Positions 44,951 to 53,150 of a stretch of DNA of 64,000 nt are shown piece after piece. The stretch is from Phycisphaerales bacterium (GTDB lineage Bacteria; Planctomycetota; Phycisphaerae; Phycisphaerales; SM1A02), in the NCBI GenBank assembly GCA_009691725.1, contig SIAP01000001.1, positions 1-64,000 of the forward strand. The letters run 5' to 3'. Each line of letters opens with the position of its first letter. Positions within the stretch are counted from its first letter, which is position 1. The notes beneath the pieces are model-generated. The model had not been told where the DNA came from. It saw only the letters and a program-made list of their open reading frames with translations, and searched no databases. Both the position numbers and the translations under genes were made by a program.

Positions 44951-46368
44951 CAGTCCTTGGCCTTGCCTTTGTGCTTTTTCTTCGCGACATTAGCGGTCTT
45001 CGACTGCGCCTCCGTGTTCCACTCGGAGGCGGGGATGTCGCTGATGACGGCCTTGGAAATCACGCGGTCCGCTGCCTTGTGTTCGCGGATCTGCAAGGCG
45101 ACCTCGCCGAGCCTGTTCGATTTCTCGAGTTCTTCACGCATTGCATCGGGGCGCATTCCACGCGAGCGTGCGATTGCGGCAATCCGCCCGTTCACTTCGC
45201 CTTCGGTCGCTTCGACTCCGAGTGTCTCGGCCAGCTTGGCCAAAACAAAGAACAGTTTCAGGCGGCGTTGAGTTTCGCTTGTGGTGGCAGACCTGGATTC
45301 TGCGAGTTGCGCCTCGACTCGTTCTGGATCAACGCCTCGGTAGAGCATTTCGAGTCGCTGTCGTTCGAGGTCGCGACCGACCTGAGCTTCTGACAATCGA
45401 GTTGGAAGATCAAAGTCGACTTGCGCAGCGAGTTGCTCGAAGACCTGATCGCGCAGCGCAGACCGCTGCTCATCATCGCGACGACGCTCCAACACTCCCC
45501 TGAGATTCTCACCCATCAGGTCGACATTTTCCAACCCGATGCGTGTTGCGATTTCTTCTTTGGTTGCTGGCGTGATGCGTTCAGCAGCCGTGATTGTGTA
45601 CTGGACTGAAAGCGGCTTGCCACGAATCTCCACGATTTCATGACCTTCTGGACCTGGCATCGAGATCGTCACAACATCACCGACCTTCTTGCCAAGGAGG
45701 ATCTTGTCGAGCCCTTCGACGAGCAGACCCAGAAAGGGTCCCTTGCCTGCGTCGTCCTCGGCGGGGACAACGGCGAGTGCGTTCTCGCTCTCGAAGAAAA
45801 CCTTGTCGTCTCCTTCGAGGCGGACAACGGTTGTGCCGACCATCCGGTCGAGTGGTTGAAACGGACCCTCTATCTGGGCAGTGACACCGAGGCGGTATGA
45901 GAGTCGCGCGACCTCTTCCTCGATGTGCTTCGGTTCGATCTCGAGAATCGGCTTTCGCAGTGCCAGTCCCTCCCAGTTGGGAAGGACGAACTCGGGCATC
46001 ACTTCGACTTCGACTGCGAGTGAGAATTCCTTCCCTTGGGCGAATTCACTCTCCGTTGTCCCTGCGGCGAGTTCAGGCTGACCAATTGGCCGAATCTTGT
46101 TGCCTTCGAGTGCCTGTTGATACGCCTGCGATACCAACTGCTGCTTCGCTTCCTTCAGCACATCTGCACCGAAGCGTTTTTGCAGCAGGCTGCGCGGGAC
46201 ATGACCCTTGCGGAATCCTGGAATCACAGCCTGTGCTGCAAGCCCGGAGAATGCACTTTCTATCTGCTCGCTCACTTTCGCACTCGGGATGGTGATCGAA
46301 ATGCGTTTCAGTGCGGGACCTGCGTCGGTCACGATGACGGTGTTGTCGAGAGTCGTTGCGTTGCTCAT
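44950..46368 (-). CDS. tig: Trigger factor
   Basis: 472-residue ribosome-associated chaperone and prolyl isomerase. N-terminal ribosome-binding domain with the signature-like GFRKGHVPRSLLQKRFG (family GFRKGKVP), PPIase domain (MVGTTVVRLEGDDKVFFESE), then long C-terminal helical arms. The start at 46368 has AAGGAA eight bases upstream. The basic C-terminal tail (AKKKHKGKAKD) and about 40 extra residues make it a little longer than E. coli TF (432). First gene of tig-SHOCT-clpX. Confidence 0.95.
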   Translation of the reverse strand: MSNATTLDNTVIVTDAGPALKRISITIPSAKVSEQIESAFSGLAAQAVIPGFRKGHVPRSLLQKRFGADVLKEAKQQLVSQAYQQALEGNKIRPIGQPELAAGTTESEFAQGKEFSLAVEVEVMPEFVLPNWEGLALRKPILEIEPKHIEEEVARLSYRLGVTAQIEGPFQPLDRMVGTTVVRLEGDDKVFFESENALAVVPAEDDAGKGPFLGLLVEGLDKILLGKKVGDVVTISMPGPEGHEIVEIRGKPLSVQYTITAAERITPATKEEIATRIGLENVDLMGENLRGVLERRRDDEQRSALRDQVFEQLAAQVDFDLPTRLSEAQVGRDLERQRLEMLYRGVDPERVEAQLAESRSATTSETQRRLKLFFVLAKLAETLGVEATEGEVNGRIAAIARSRGMRPDAMREELEKSNRLGEVALQIREHKAADRVISKAVISDIPASEWNTEAQSKTANVAKKKHKGKAKD

Positions 46369-46470
46369 TCAGTGATTTCCTTCGATGAGAGAGAGTCGAT
46401 GAGTATAAAGAGGCGGCGCACATTCGTGCCGCTCGGCGGGCGATTTTCTCGATCACTGAAGTCGGTGGTC

Positions 46471-48624
46471 CTACCGCATCAAGAGCATGGTTGCGTAGTT
46501 GGGGAGCGGCCAGAGATCTGCTGGGATGGTGCCTTCGAGCGCATCACTCAATTCGCGCACCCGCTCGATCGTCGGGACGACAGATTCACGGAAATGACGG
46601 ACGCGCTTGACAACATCTGTCACCTCCATCGCGTTTGCACTCTGCAGTTGCTGGAGCGCGATCCGCAACGCGGCAACCTGTCCAGCAAGCGACCGCAATT
46701 CGGATTCGCTCTCGGGGCAGGGGACTCCTGCGTGTTGCGTACTGGCCACGATATCTGCCAACTCTCCTTGGGCTCGTAGTGCGGCAGGCAGGATTTGAGT
46801 CGCCACCATTTGCGCAAGCGTTCGTCCTTCGATTTGGACAATCTTGCAGTACTGCTCCATCTGGATTTCAGAGCGAGCATGCAATTCGCGTGGAGAGAGC
46901 ACTCCGTACGTGGAGAAGAGTCTCTCCGCTTTCTTGGTGGCGAGTGCAGGGAGTGCATCCGCCGTGGAGGGATAGTTTGGGAGTCCGCGCTTGGCGGCCT
47001 CTGCGTGCCACTGAGCGCTGTAGCCGTTGCCATCAAAGCAGACGCGACGATGGCTCTTCACAAGTTCCTTGAGCAAACCGCGCACCGTCGACTCGAGTTT
47101 GGTTGGGGAGGGATTCTTCCCAGCTTTCCTTTCCAATTCCGTGGCGATCACGTCGAGGCTTTCAGCAACAATGGTGTTCAGCACAGTGTTTGGCCATGCC
47201 ACAGATTGAGATGATCCCACAGCACGGAATTCAAACTTGTTTCCAGTGAATGCGAATGGACTCGTGCGATTGCGATCACTGGAGTGGCGCGGGATCTGGG
47301 GAAGCGTGCGAGCGCCGAGATCCAGTTCAGCACCCTTGGCGGACTTCTTGGATTCTCCCTTCTCGAGTTGGTCGAGAATTCCAGTCAGCATCTCTCCGAG
47401 ATAGATCGACATAATCGCCGGCGGAGCTTCGTTGGCACCGAGTCGGTGGTCATTGTGCGCACTGGCGATCGAAGCCCGTAAGAGATCAGCATGCAAGTCG
47501 ATCGCGCGAATGACCGCCACCAAGAAAATCATGAATTGCATGTTGGTGTGCGTGTCGTCCCGTGGGTCAAACAGGTTGACCCCAGTGTTGGTCGACAGTG
47601 ACCAGTTATTGTGCTTTCCAGAGCCATTGACGCCTGCGAAGGGCTTCTCGTGGAGCAGGCACTCCAATCCGTGTCTGCGTGCAACAGAACGGAGAATGTG
47701 CATCGTCGTCATCTGGTGATCGACTGCAACATTGGAATTCTCAAATGTCGGCGCAAGTTCGTACTGTCCAGGTGCGACCTCGTTGTGTCGAGTCTTGACC
47801 GGAATCCCCAACTCGAAGAGGCGCTGTTCGCATTCCGTCATGTATGCCAGGACAGACTCCGGGATCGCGCCGAAGTAGTGATCTTCGAGCTGTTGACCCT
47901 TTGGCGCAGCGGCGCCGACAAGTGTGCGGCCGCAGACCACGAGGTCGAGGCGTTGGAGAAAGAGTTCGCGGTCGACGAGGAAGTACTCCTGCTCGCAACC
48001 GAGAGTTGCAATCACATGGGTTGCCTTCTGATCACCAAGGAATCGAACGATGCGCAGAGCATGTTTCGTCACCGCTTCGATGGAGCGCAGCAAGGGGGTC
48101 TTCTTGTCGAGCGCCTCACCCGTCCAAGACACGAAGGCAGTTGGGATACACAGAGTCTTCTGACCATCTTGACCACGCAGCAGGAACACGGGGCTCGTTG
48201 CATCCCACGCCGTGTAACCGCGTGCCTCGTACGTATCTCGAATTCCGCCAGAGGGAAAACTGGACGCATCTGGTTCGCCTTGGATGAGAGCGTCTCCAGA
48301 AAACTTTTCAAGCGCTCCGCCGTCGTCTGTCGGTGAGAGAAATGCGTCGTGCTTTTCTGCTGTGAGACCGGTCAGCGGTTGGAACCAATGGCAGTAATGC
48401 GTTGCACCATGTTCGATAGCCCACTCTTTGATCGCAGCAGCCACCGTGTTTGCAATCGACCGGTCCAGAGGCAATCCGCGTTGCATGGTCTGCTGCAGAT
48501 TCATGAACACCTCTGGGGGAAGTCGTTTCAGCATCACATCGCCGCTGAAGGTGAGTGACCCGAAGTAATCGGACGCGCGGGGGTGGGTGTTCGAGGTCAT
48601 GGGAATGGTGAAGGGGTGGTTCAT
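46471..48624 (-). CDS. glnN: Type III glutamine synthetase (GSIII)
   Basis: 717-residue GSIII, the long dodecameric glutamine synthetase found in Bacteroidetes, cyanobacteria and planctomycetes; joins ammonia and glutamate using ATP. N-terminal [20 protein letters not shown] is the GSIII-specific start, with [71 protein letters not shown] and [21 protein letters not shown] at 48624 is preferred over a GTG at 48648 that lacks a ribosome binding site. Catalytic Glu and His residues in these motifs are present. Confidence 0.95.
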   Translation of the reverse strand: MNHPFTIPMTSNTHPRASDYFGSLTFSGDVMLKRLPPEVFMNLQQTMQRGLPLDRSIANTVAAAIKEWAIEHGATHYCHWFQPLTGLTAEKHDAFLSPTDDGGALEKFSGDALIQGEPDASSFPSGGIRDTYEARGYTAWDATSPVFLLRGQDGQKTLCIPTAFVSWTGEALDKKTPLLRSIEAVTKHALRIVRFLGDQKATHVIATLGCEQEYFLVDRELFLQRLDLVVCGRTLVGAAAPKGQQLEDHYFGAIPESVLAYMTECEQRLFELGIPVKTRHNEVAPGQYELAPTFENSNVAVDHQMTTMHILRSVARRHGLECLLHEKPFAGVNGSGKHNNWSLSTNTGVNLFDPRDDTHTNMQFMIFLVAVIRAIDLHADLLRASIASAHNDHRLGANEAPPAIMSIYLGEMLTGILDQLEKGESKKSAKGAELDLGARTLPQIPRHSSDRNRTSPFAFTGNKFEFRAVGSSQSVAWPNTVLNTIVAESLDVIATELERKAGKNPSPTKLESTVRGLLKELVKSHRRVCFDGNGYSAQWHAEAAKRGLPNYPSTADALPALATKKAERLFSTYGVLSPRELHARSEIQMEQYCKIVQIEGRTLAQMVATQILPAALRAQGELADIVASTQHAGVPCPESESELRSLAGQVAALRIALQQLQSANAMEVTDVVKRVRHFRESVVPTIERVRELSDALEGTIPADLWPLPNYATMLLMR

Positions 48625-48682
48625 TGTCTGACATGATCCAAGATTCACCTACGAATCGCAAGGGGGGAAGTTCACTCGACAA

Positions 48683-49783
48683 TCATGGGTGTTTTCGTTG
48701 CCGACGGCGGGTCACGAACACGGACGGTGCGAACCATCCTCGCCGCCAAAACACGAAGGTCAAACTCAGAGCAATCGCCAGCATGAGCGCGAGCGACAGG
48801 TAGTACCCGATCGGCCATTCCAATTCGGGCATGTACTTGAAGTTCATCCCGTAGACACCCGCAACAAAGGTGATCGGAATGAAGATGGTTGCAATCATGG
48901 TGAGGAACTTGGTGACCTCGCCGAGGCGTGCGTTGGCGATCGCAATCGAAAGTTCCATGAGATCCGACGCAAGCATCCGGTCGGAGTCGAGTATGTCGAT
49001 CACTCGGTTGACATGATCGAGTGCGTTCCGCAAGAAGAGGCGATGTTCGAGATCAAACCAGCTCTCCATCGACATCAGTTGCGACACCGCATCGCGCATC
49101 GGCCAGACTGCCTGACGCATCTTGGCCAACTCGTGCTTTGCGTCGCGTATCGCAAACATGTCAGGGGTTCCATTCTTCGCCACAATGCCCTCCTCAATTG
49201 CATCGATCCGTTCGCCGAGAGAGTTGGCGATGGGAAAGTAGTAGTCGAGGACCGCATCGATGATCGCCACGGCGAGATATGCCGACCCCTTCTCTCGGAT
49301 GCGACCCTCGCGATGTCGGATCCGAGTGCGAATGCAGTCGAGGCAATCGCCGCCTGGATACTGCTGAATCGTGATCAGAAAGTTCGGGTTCAAGAAGAGC
49401 GCCAGTTGCTCCGTCGAAAATGGACCCCCATGGGTCAACGGCATAGGAAGGACGATGAAGAGAGTGGCGCCAAATGACTCCACCTTGGCGCGCTGAGATG
49501 GATTCAACACATCTTCAAGAGCAAGCGAGTGCAATCCGTAGATGCGTTCGAGTTCCTGCAACGTCGCAGTGTCTGGAATGCCGTCGAAGTTCAACCATCT
49601 CACAGGCAGGTCCGAATGGAGTTCGGAGACCTCCTGAAGTGACTGTGGTTTCAGTTCAATGAATGTCTCTGGACCAAACGCAAAGAGGGAGAGTGTCGAT
49701 GGCGCTGCGGGGGTTGGATGCTGCAGTGATCCCGGAATCGCACCCACCGGATGAATTCGTCGGTGATTGAGGCGGTGACTCAT
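48683..49783 (-). CDS. corA: CorA-family magnesium/cobalt transporter
   Basis: 366-residue CorA channel. The large N-terminal cytoplasmic domain is followed by two C-terminal helices; the first ends in the signature YGMNFKYMPELEWPIGY (GMN motif), preceded by TMIATIFIPITFVAGVYGM. LVTMMSW-type stem-helix elements (DIFAIRDAKHELAKMRQAVW) fit the family. The C-terminus is basic (RRQRKHP), as usual. Normal length. Same strand as glnN, 58 bp upstream of its start. Confidence 0.95.
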   Translation of the reverse strand: MSHRLNHRRIHPVGAIPGSLQHPTPAAPSTLSLFAFGPETFIELKPQSLQEVSELHSDLPVRWLNFDGIPDTATLQELERIYGLHSLALEDVLNPSQRAKVESFGATLFIVLPMPLTHGGPFSTEQLALFLNPNFLITIQQYPGGDCLDCIRTRIRHREGRIREKGSAYLAVAIIDAVLDYYFPIANSLGERIDAIEEGIVAKNGTPDMFAIRDAKHELAKMRQAVWPMRDAVSQLMSMESWFDLEHRLFLRNALDHVNRVIDILDSDRMLASDLMELSIAIANARLGEVTKFLTMIATIFIPITFVAGVYGMNFKYMPELEWPIGYYLSLALMLAIALSLTFVFWRRGWFAPSVFVTRRRQRKHP

Positions 49784-49792
49784 GGGCGCAGG

Positions 49793-50314
49793 TTACGCGT
49801 CGATGGGCAGAAACTCCACGCTGCCCGCGTGGGGAGTCACGAGTGCGACGGTGTAGACCTTGGCTCGAGAGAGGGCTCCGGGATTGACGACCCGTGGGTT
49901 CGATTGAGTTTCATCTGCTGCAAGATGCGTGTGTCCATGGAAGAGCCACGCAGCGCCGGACTCCCGCGCCCAGCGAAGTTCCATTGAATCGTCTCCGTGC
50001 ATGAATCTGATTTCACAGCCGTCCACCGTGAGTGCGCCCACTGATCCATGAACCTGAATTCCCAGATGTTTCGCATACGACTCAATATCCGTTGGCTCAT
50101 CACAGTTGCCAAAGCAAATGTGCGCATTCAGCCCGGCGAGGGCATCGAGGCATTGACGATCTTCGAAGTCGCCGCAGTGGATGAAGATGTCTGCGCCTCG
50201 GTGCACCAGCACTTCCACAGCGCGGCGGGTTCGGTCGACTTCGCCGTGGCTATCAGAGAGCAACCCAATGCGTGTTGGATCCCTCCCACCCTCATGACTC
50301 CTGCTAGATTTCAC
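49793..50314 (-). CDS. YfcE/MJ0936-type metallophosphoesterase
   Basis: 173-residue calcineurin-like phosphodiesterase. Metal motifs in order: IGLLSDSHGEVD (D-x-H), IHCGDFED (GD), FGNCDEPTD (GNCD), FMHGDDSM (H) and LFHGHTHLA (GHTH), then NPGALSRA. All di-metal ligands are present. The start is the GTG at 50314; no in-frame ATG exists before the first motif. It is divergent from gltX (39 bp). The family hydrolyses phosphodiesters such as cyclic nucleotides or bis-pNPP in vitro; the natural substrate is unknown. Confidence 0.92.
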   Translation of the reverse strand: MKSSRSHEGGRDPTRIGLLSDSHGEVDRTRRAVEVLVHRGADIFIHCGDFEDRQCLDALAGLNAHICFGNCDEPTDIESYAKHLGIQVHGSVGALTVDGCEIRFMHGDDSMELRWARESGAAWLFHGHTHLAADETQSNPRVVNPGALSRAKVYTVALVTPHAGSVEFLPIDA

Positions 50315-50353
50315 GGCGTGATCCTAACCGCCGAGTTGGGATCGAAAGCGAGC

Positions 50354-52015
50354 ATGAGTCACACCACACCAACATCTGCTGTTGTCACGCGATTCGCGCC
50401 GAGTCCATCCGGTCACTTGCACGTCGGCGGAGCGCGCACTGCGCTTTTCTGCTGGGCGTTCGCCAAGGGGCGCGGAGGAAAGTTTGTCCTGCGCATTGAA
50501 GACACCGATCAAAAACGATCGAGCGACGCAGCGAGTATCGGATTCGTGAGAGACTTGCTGTGGCTTGGGATCAACTTTGATGAAGGACCCGAGTATGAGG
50601 GGCAGGGCGGCGGAGCCCATGGGCCCTACTTTCAGGCGCAGCGATTGGATATCTATCAGAAGTATCTCGATCAACTGCTTGAACAGGGCAGTGCGTATTA
50701 CGCCTTCGAGTCGCAGGAAGAACTCGCCGCCATGCGCGCACAGGCGAAGGAGAAGAATCAACCGTTTCGGTACACGGGCGACGCCGCCCGGCGGCGTGAC
50801 CCAGCACAGACTGCGCAACGCCTGAAGGCGGGAGAGCCAGCAGTGATTCGGTTCCATACTCGGGCAGGAGCGATCACGATTCATGATGAGATTCTCGGCG
50901 ATGCAACGCTTCCAGATGGTGAAGTGGATGACTTTGTTATACGAAAAGCAGATGGATTCCCGACCTACCACTTCGCCGTCGTGGTGGACGATGAGCTGAT
51001 GGGTGTGACGCATGTCCTGCGCGCTCAGGAGCATTTCAACAATTCCGCCAAGCACATCGTGCTTCAGGATGCGCTCGGTTTTCGCCGACCTGTGTATGGT
51101 CACCTTCCTCTCATTTTCAACCCAGATGGGTCGAAGATGTCAAAGCGCGACAAAGACAAGGTGCTGCGCAAGGTGGTCGCGCAAGGGGGGATCACTGCGC
51201 CGCCGCTTGGAACGGTCGACCCCGTTGTGTTTGCTGCCTGGCTGAAGGACAAGAACACGCAGTTGGAGATTGAACCGGCGCAGCGGCTCGCGGAGTCTCT
51301 TGGTGCAGAACTTCCCGAGATCAATGTTGACGACTTCCGACGGTCTGGCTATCTCCCGGAAGTCATTTGCAATTTTCTCTCGCTCAATGGATGGAGCCCT
51401 GGTGGCGATGTCGAGAAATTCGACAATGCATTCTTGCAGGCGAATTTCGACCTTTCCAGAGTGGTGAAGACGGCGGCAAAGTTTGATCGCCTGAAGCTTT
51501 TGGCGTTCAATCTGCACGCGATCCAAGGGATGAGCCGCGAGGAGTTTGTTCGGCGCACACGTGCGCATGGGGCACTGATGCACCCAGAATTCATGGCGAA
51601 ACTCACCCCCGAGCAGTTTCTCGCGCTTTGTGATGCGAGCCATGAACGGAGCAAGACACTTGAGGATCTCTTTCGCACGAATGGCTTCATCACGATTGCT
51701 GATGATGCACTTGAATGGGATGCGAAGGTGGTTGCGAAAGTGCTTCGCGGCGACTCACCCTGTGGTTTGGATCACCTTCGTTCACTCAGAGTTGTGTTGC
51801 GGGATTGCGATGATTGGTCTTCGAGCTCACTCGAAGGCGTCATCAAGCCCTTTGCAGATACGCACTGCGAGGGGAATGTCGGAAAAATCGCCCAGCCACT
51901 TCGTGTCGCAGTCTGCGGCGGCTCCGTGAGCCCACCGATTTTCGACACGCTCATGATTCTGGGAAAGGCGAGTTCGATGCGTCGAATCGATCGATGCATC
52001 TCGACGCACGGATGA
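50354..52015 (+). CDS. gltX: Glutamyl-tRNA synthetase with insertion after KMSKR
   Basis: 553-residue class I synthetase charging tRNA-Glu (possibly also tRNA-Gln). Motifs: TRFAPSPSGHLHVGGARTAL (HIGH equivalent), VLRIEDTDQKRS, DGFPTYHFAVVVDDELMGVTHVLR-type active site, and GSKMSKRDKDKV (KMSKR) near residue 260. Typical enzymes then go straight to the ...FREMGYLPEALVN element; here about 58 residues (268-325, VVAQGGITAPPLGTVDPVVF, then DKNTQLEIEPAQRLAESLG) are inserted before DFRRSGYLPEVICNF. ATG at 50354 is chosen because the N-terminus matches the family; upstream in-frame codons lie in the divergent phosphodiesterase gene. Confidence 0.96.
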   Translation: MSHTTPTSAVVTRFAPSPSGHLHVGGARTALFCWAFAKGRGGKFVLRIEDTDQKRSSDAASIGFVRDLLWLGINFDEGPEYEGQGGGAHGPYFQAQRLDIYQKYLDQLLEQGSAYYAFESQEELAAMRAQAKEKNQPFRYTGDAARRRDPAQTAQRLKAGEPAVIRFHTRAGAITIHDEILGDATLPDGEVDDFVIRKADGFPTYHFAVVVDDELMGVTHVLRAQEHFNNSAKHIVLQDALGFRRPVYGHLPLIFNPDGSKMSKRDKDKVLRKVVAQGGITAPPLGTVDPVVFAAWLKDKNTQLEIEPAQRLAESLGAELPEINVDDFRRSGYLPEVICNFLSLNGWSPGGDVEKFDNAFLQANFDLSRVVKTAAKFDRLKLLAFNLHAIQGMSREEFVRRTRAHGALMHPEFMAKLTPEQFLALCDASHERSKTLEDLFRTNGFITIADDALEWDAKVVAKVLRGDSPCGLDHLRSLRVVLRDCDDWSSSSLEGVIKPFADTHCEGNVGKIAQPLRVAVCGGSVSPPIFDTLMILGKASSMRRIDRCISTHG

Positions 52016-52066
52016 TGGTGTGATTGCTTGCTCAATCCTGTGCACCGTCATAGGATGCGATTTGAC

Positions 52067-52140
52067 GGACCGTTGGCGCAGTTGGCTAGCGCGCCTCCAT
52101 GACACGGAGGAGGTCACTGGTTCGAGCCCAGTACGGTCCA
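52067..52140 (+). tRNA. tRNA-Val (anticodon GAC)
   Basis: 74-nt cloverleaf. Acceptor GGACCGT pairs with ACGGTCC, discriminator A. Anticodon stem CCTCC/GGAGG with loop ATGACAC, anticodon GAC. T arm GGTTCGAGCCC. No encoded CCA. Located 51 bp after gltX. Confidence 0.96.
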
Positions 52141-52220
52141 TTCTCGGTGAGCGCGCAATCTGTGGTTGCCGCCCTGCCAGTCGCCGGTTCCATGCCACAC
52201 CGATCGGCTAGCCTCTGGGT

Positions 52221-53147
52221 GTGAATTTCACGCGCATGCAGGAACTCCGACTGGATTCGCAGAGCACAACTGGATCGAACGTGGAGGCATCGGTTTGCAG
52301 CGCAGCGGTTCCCGGGGAATCGATCACTCGGACCGCGATCATTCGGGTTGAATTGGGCGCTGAATGCATCGCAGAGGATTCGGTGGCAGTCGAGGAACCG
52401 CTCGAGATTCGACTGAGTTACTGCGACGATTCGATGCGTCGTGAGAGGAGTCTGTCGATCACCATGCGAACTCCCGGAGCGGACGAGGATCTCGCCATCG
52501 GTTTTCTGCTTTCGGAGGGAATTGTCCATGCGCGCGATGAGATCGAAGGCGTCGATCATCCTCACTCGACTCGAGCGCGCGAGAACATCATCATCGCGCG
52601 GCTCGCAGAACACGCCAAAGTGAATTGGCCAACGATGGAACGCCACTTCTATGCGACATCGAGTTGTGGAGTCTGTGGCAAGTCTTCACTCGACGCGCTC
52701 GAATCGCCTGGGCTTGCAGCGATCGCGAACGATGGAGCAACGACGACAGCGGCGATCATTTGCTCTCTCCCTGCCACCATGCGAACACATCAGGCGACAT
52801 TCCAATCGACGGGCGGATTGCATGGCGCAGCGTTGTTCCAATATGACGGCAGCCTGATCGATCTGCGCGAGGATGTCGGCAGACACAACGCCGTGGACAA
52901 GCTCATCGGGAGCCAATTCATGGCTGGTGGGGTGCCGCTTTGTGGACGCATCCTTGTGCTCAGCGGACGGGCTAGTTTTGAACTTGTGCAGAAGGCCGTG
53001 ATGGCAGGGGTTGGGATGATCGTCGCCGTCGGTGCTCCGTCGAGTCTTGCGATCGAGCTGGCTCAGCGATTCAACGTCACGCTGGTGGGATTCGTGCGCG
53101 GCGAGCGGTTCAATATCTACTGCGGTCGGCACCGCATTCGCGCGTGA
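52221..53147 (+). CDS. fdhD: Formate dehydrogenase accessory sulfurtransferase FdhD
   Basis: 308-residue protein that passes sulfur from IscS to the molybdenum cofactor of formate dehydrogenase-type enzymes. Key motif SSCGVCGKSSLD (Cys-x2-Cys, sulfur relay), with LAIGFLLSEGIVHARDEIEG, TGGLHGAALF, REDVGRHNAVDKLIG and SGRASFELVQKAVMAGV. A GTG at 52221 is used; an in-frame ATG at 52236 is also possible. It ends 3 bp before the molybdoenzyme gene it probably serves, so the two form a functional pair. Confidence 0.95.
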   Translation: MNFTRMQELRLDSQSTTGSNVEASVCSAAVPGESITRTAIIRVELGAECIAEDSVAVEEPLEIRLSYCDDSMRRERSLSITMRTPGADEDLAIGFLLSEGIVHARDEIEGVDHPHSTRARENIIIARLAEHAKVNWPTMERHFYATSSCGVCGKSSLDALESPGLAAIANDGATTTAAIICSLPATMRTHQATFQSTGGLHGAALFQYDGSLIDLREDVGRHNAVDKLIGSQFMAGGVPLCGRILVLSGRASFELVQKAVMAGVGMIVAVGAPSSLAIELAQRFNVTLVGFVRGERFNIYCGRHRIRA

Positions 53148-53150
53148 CCT

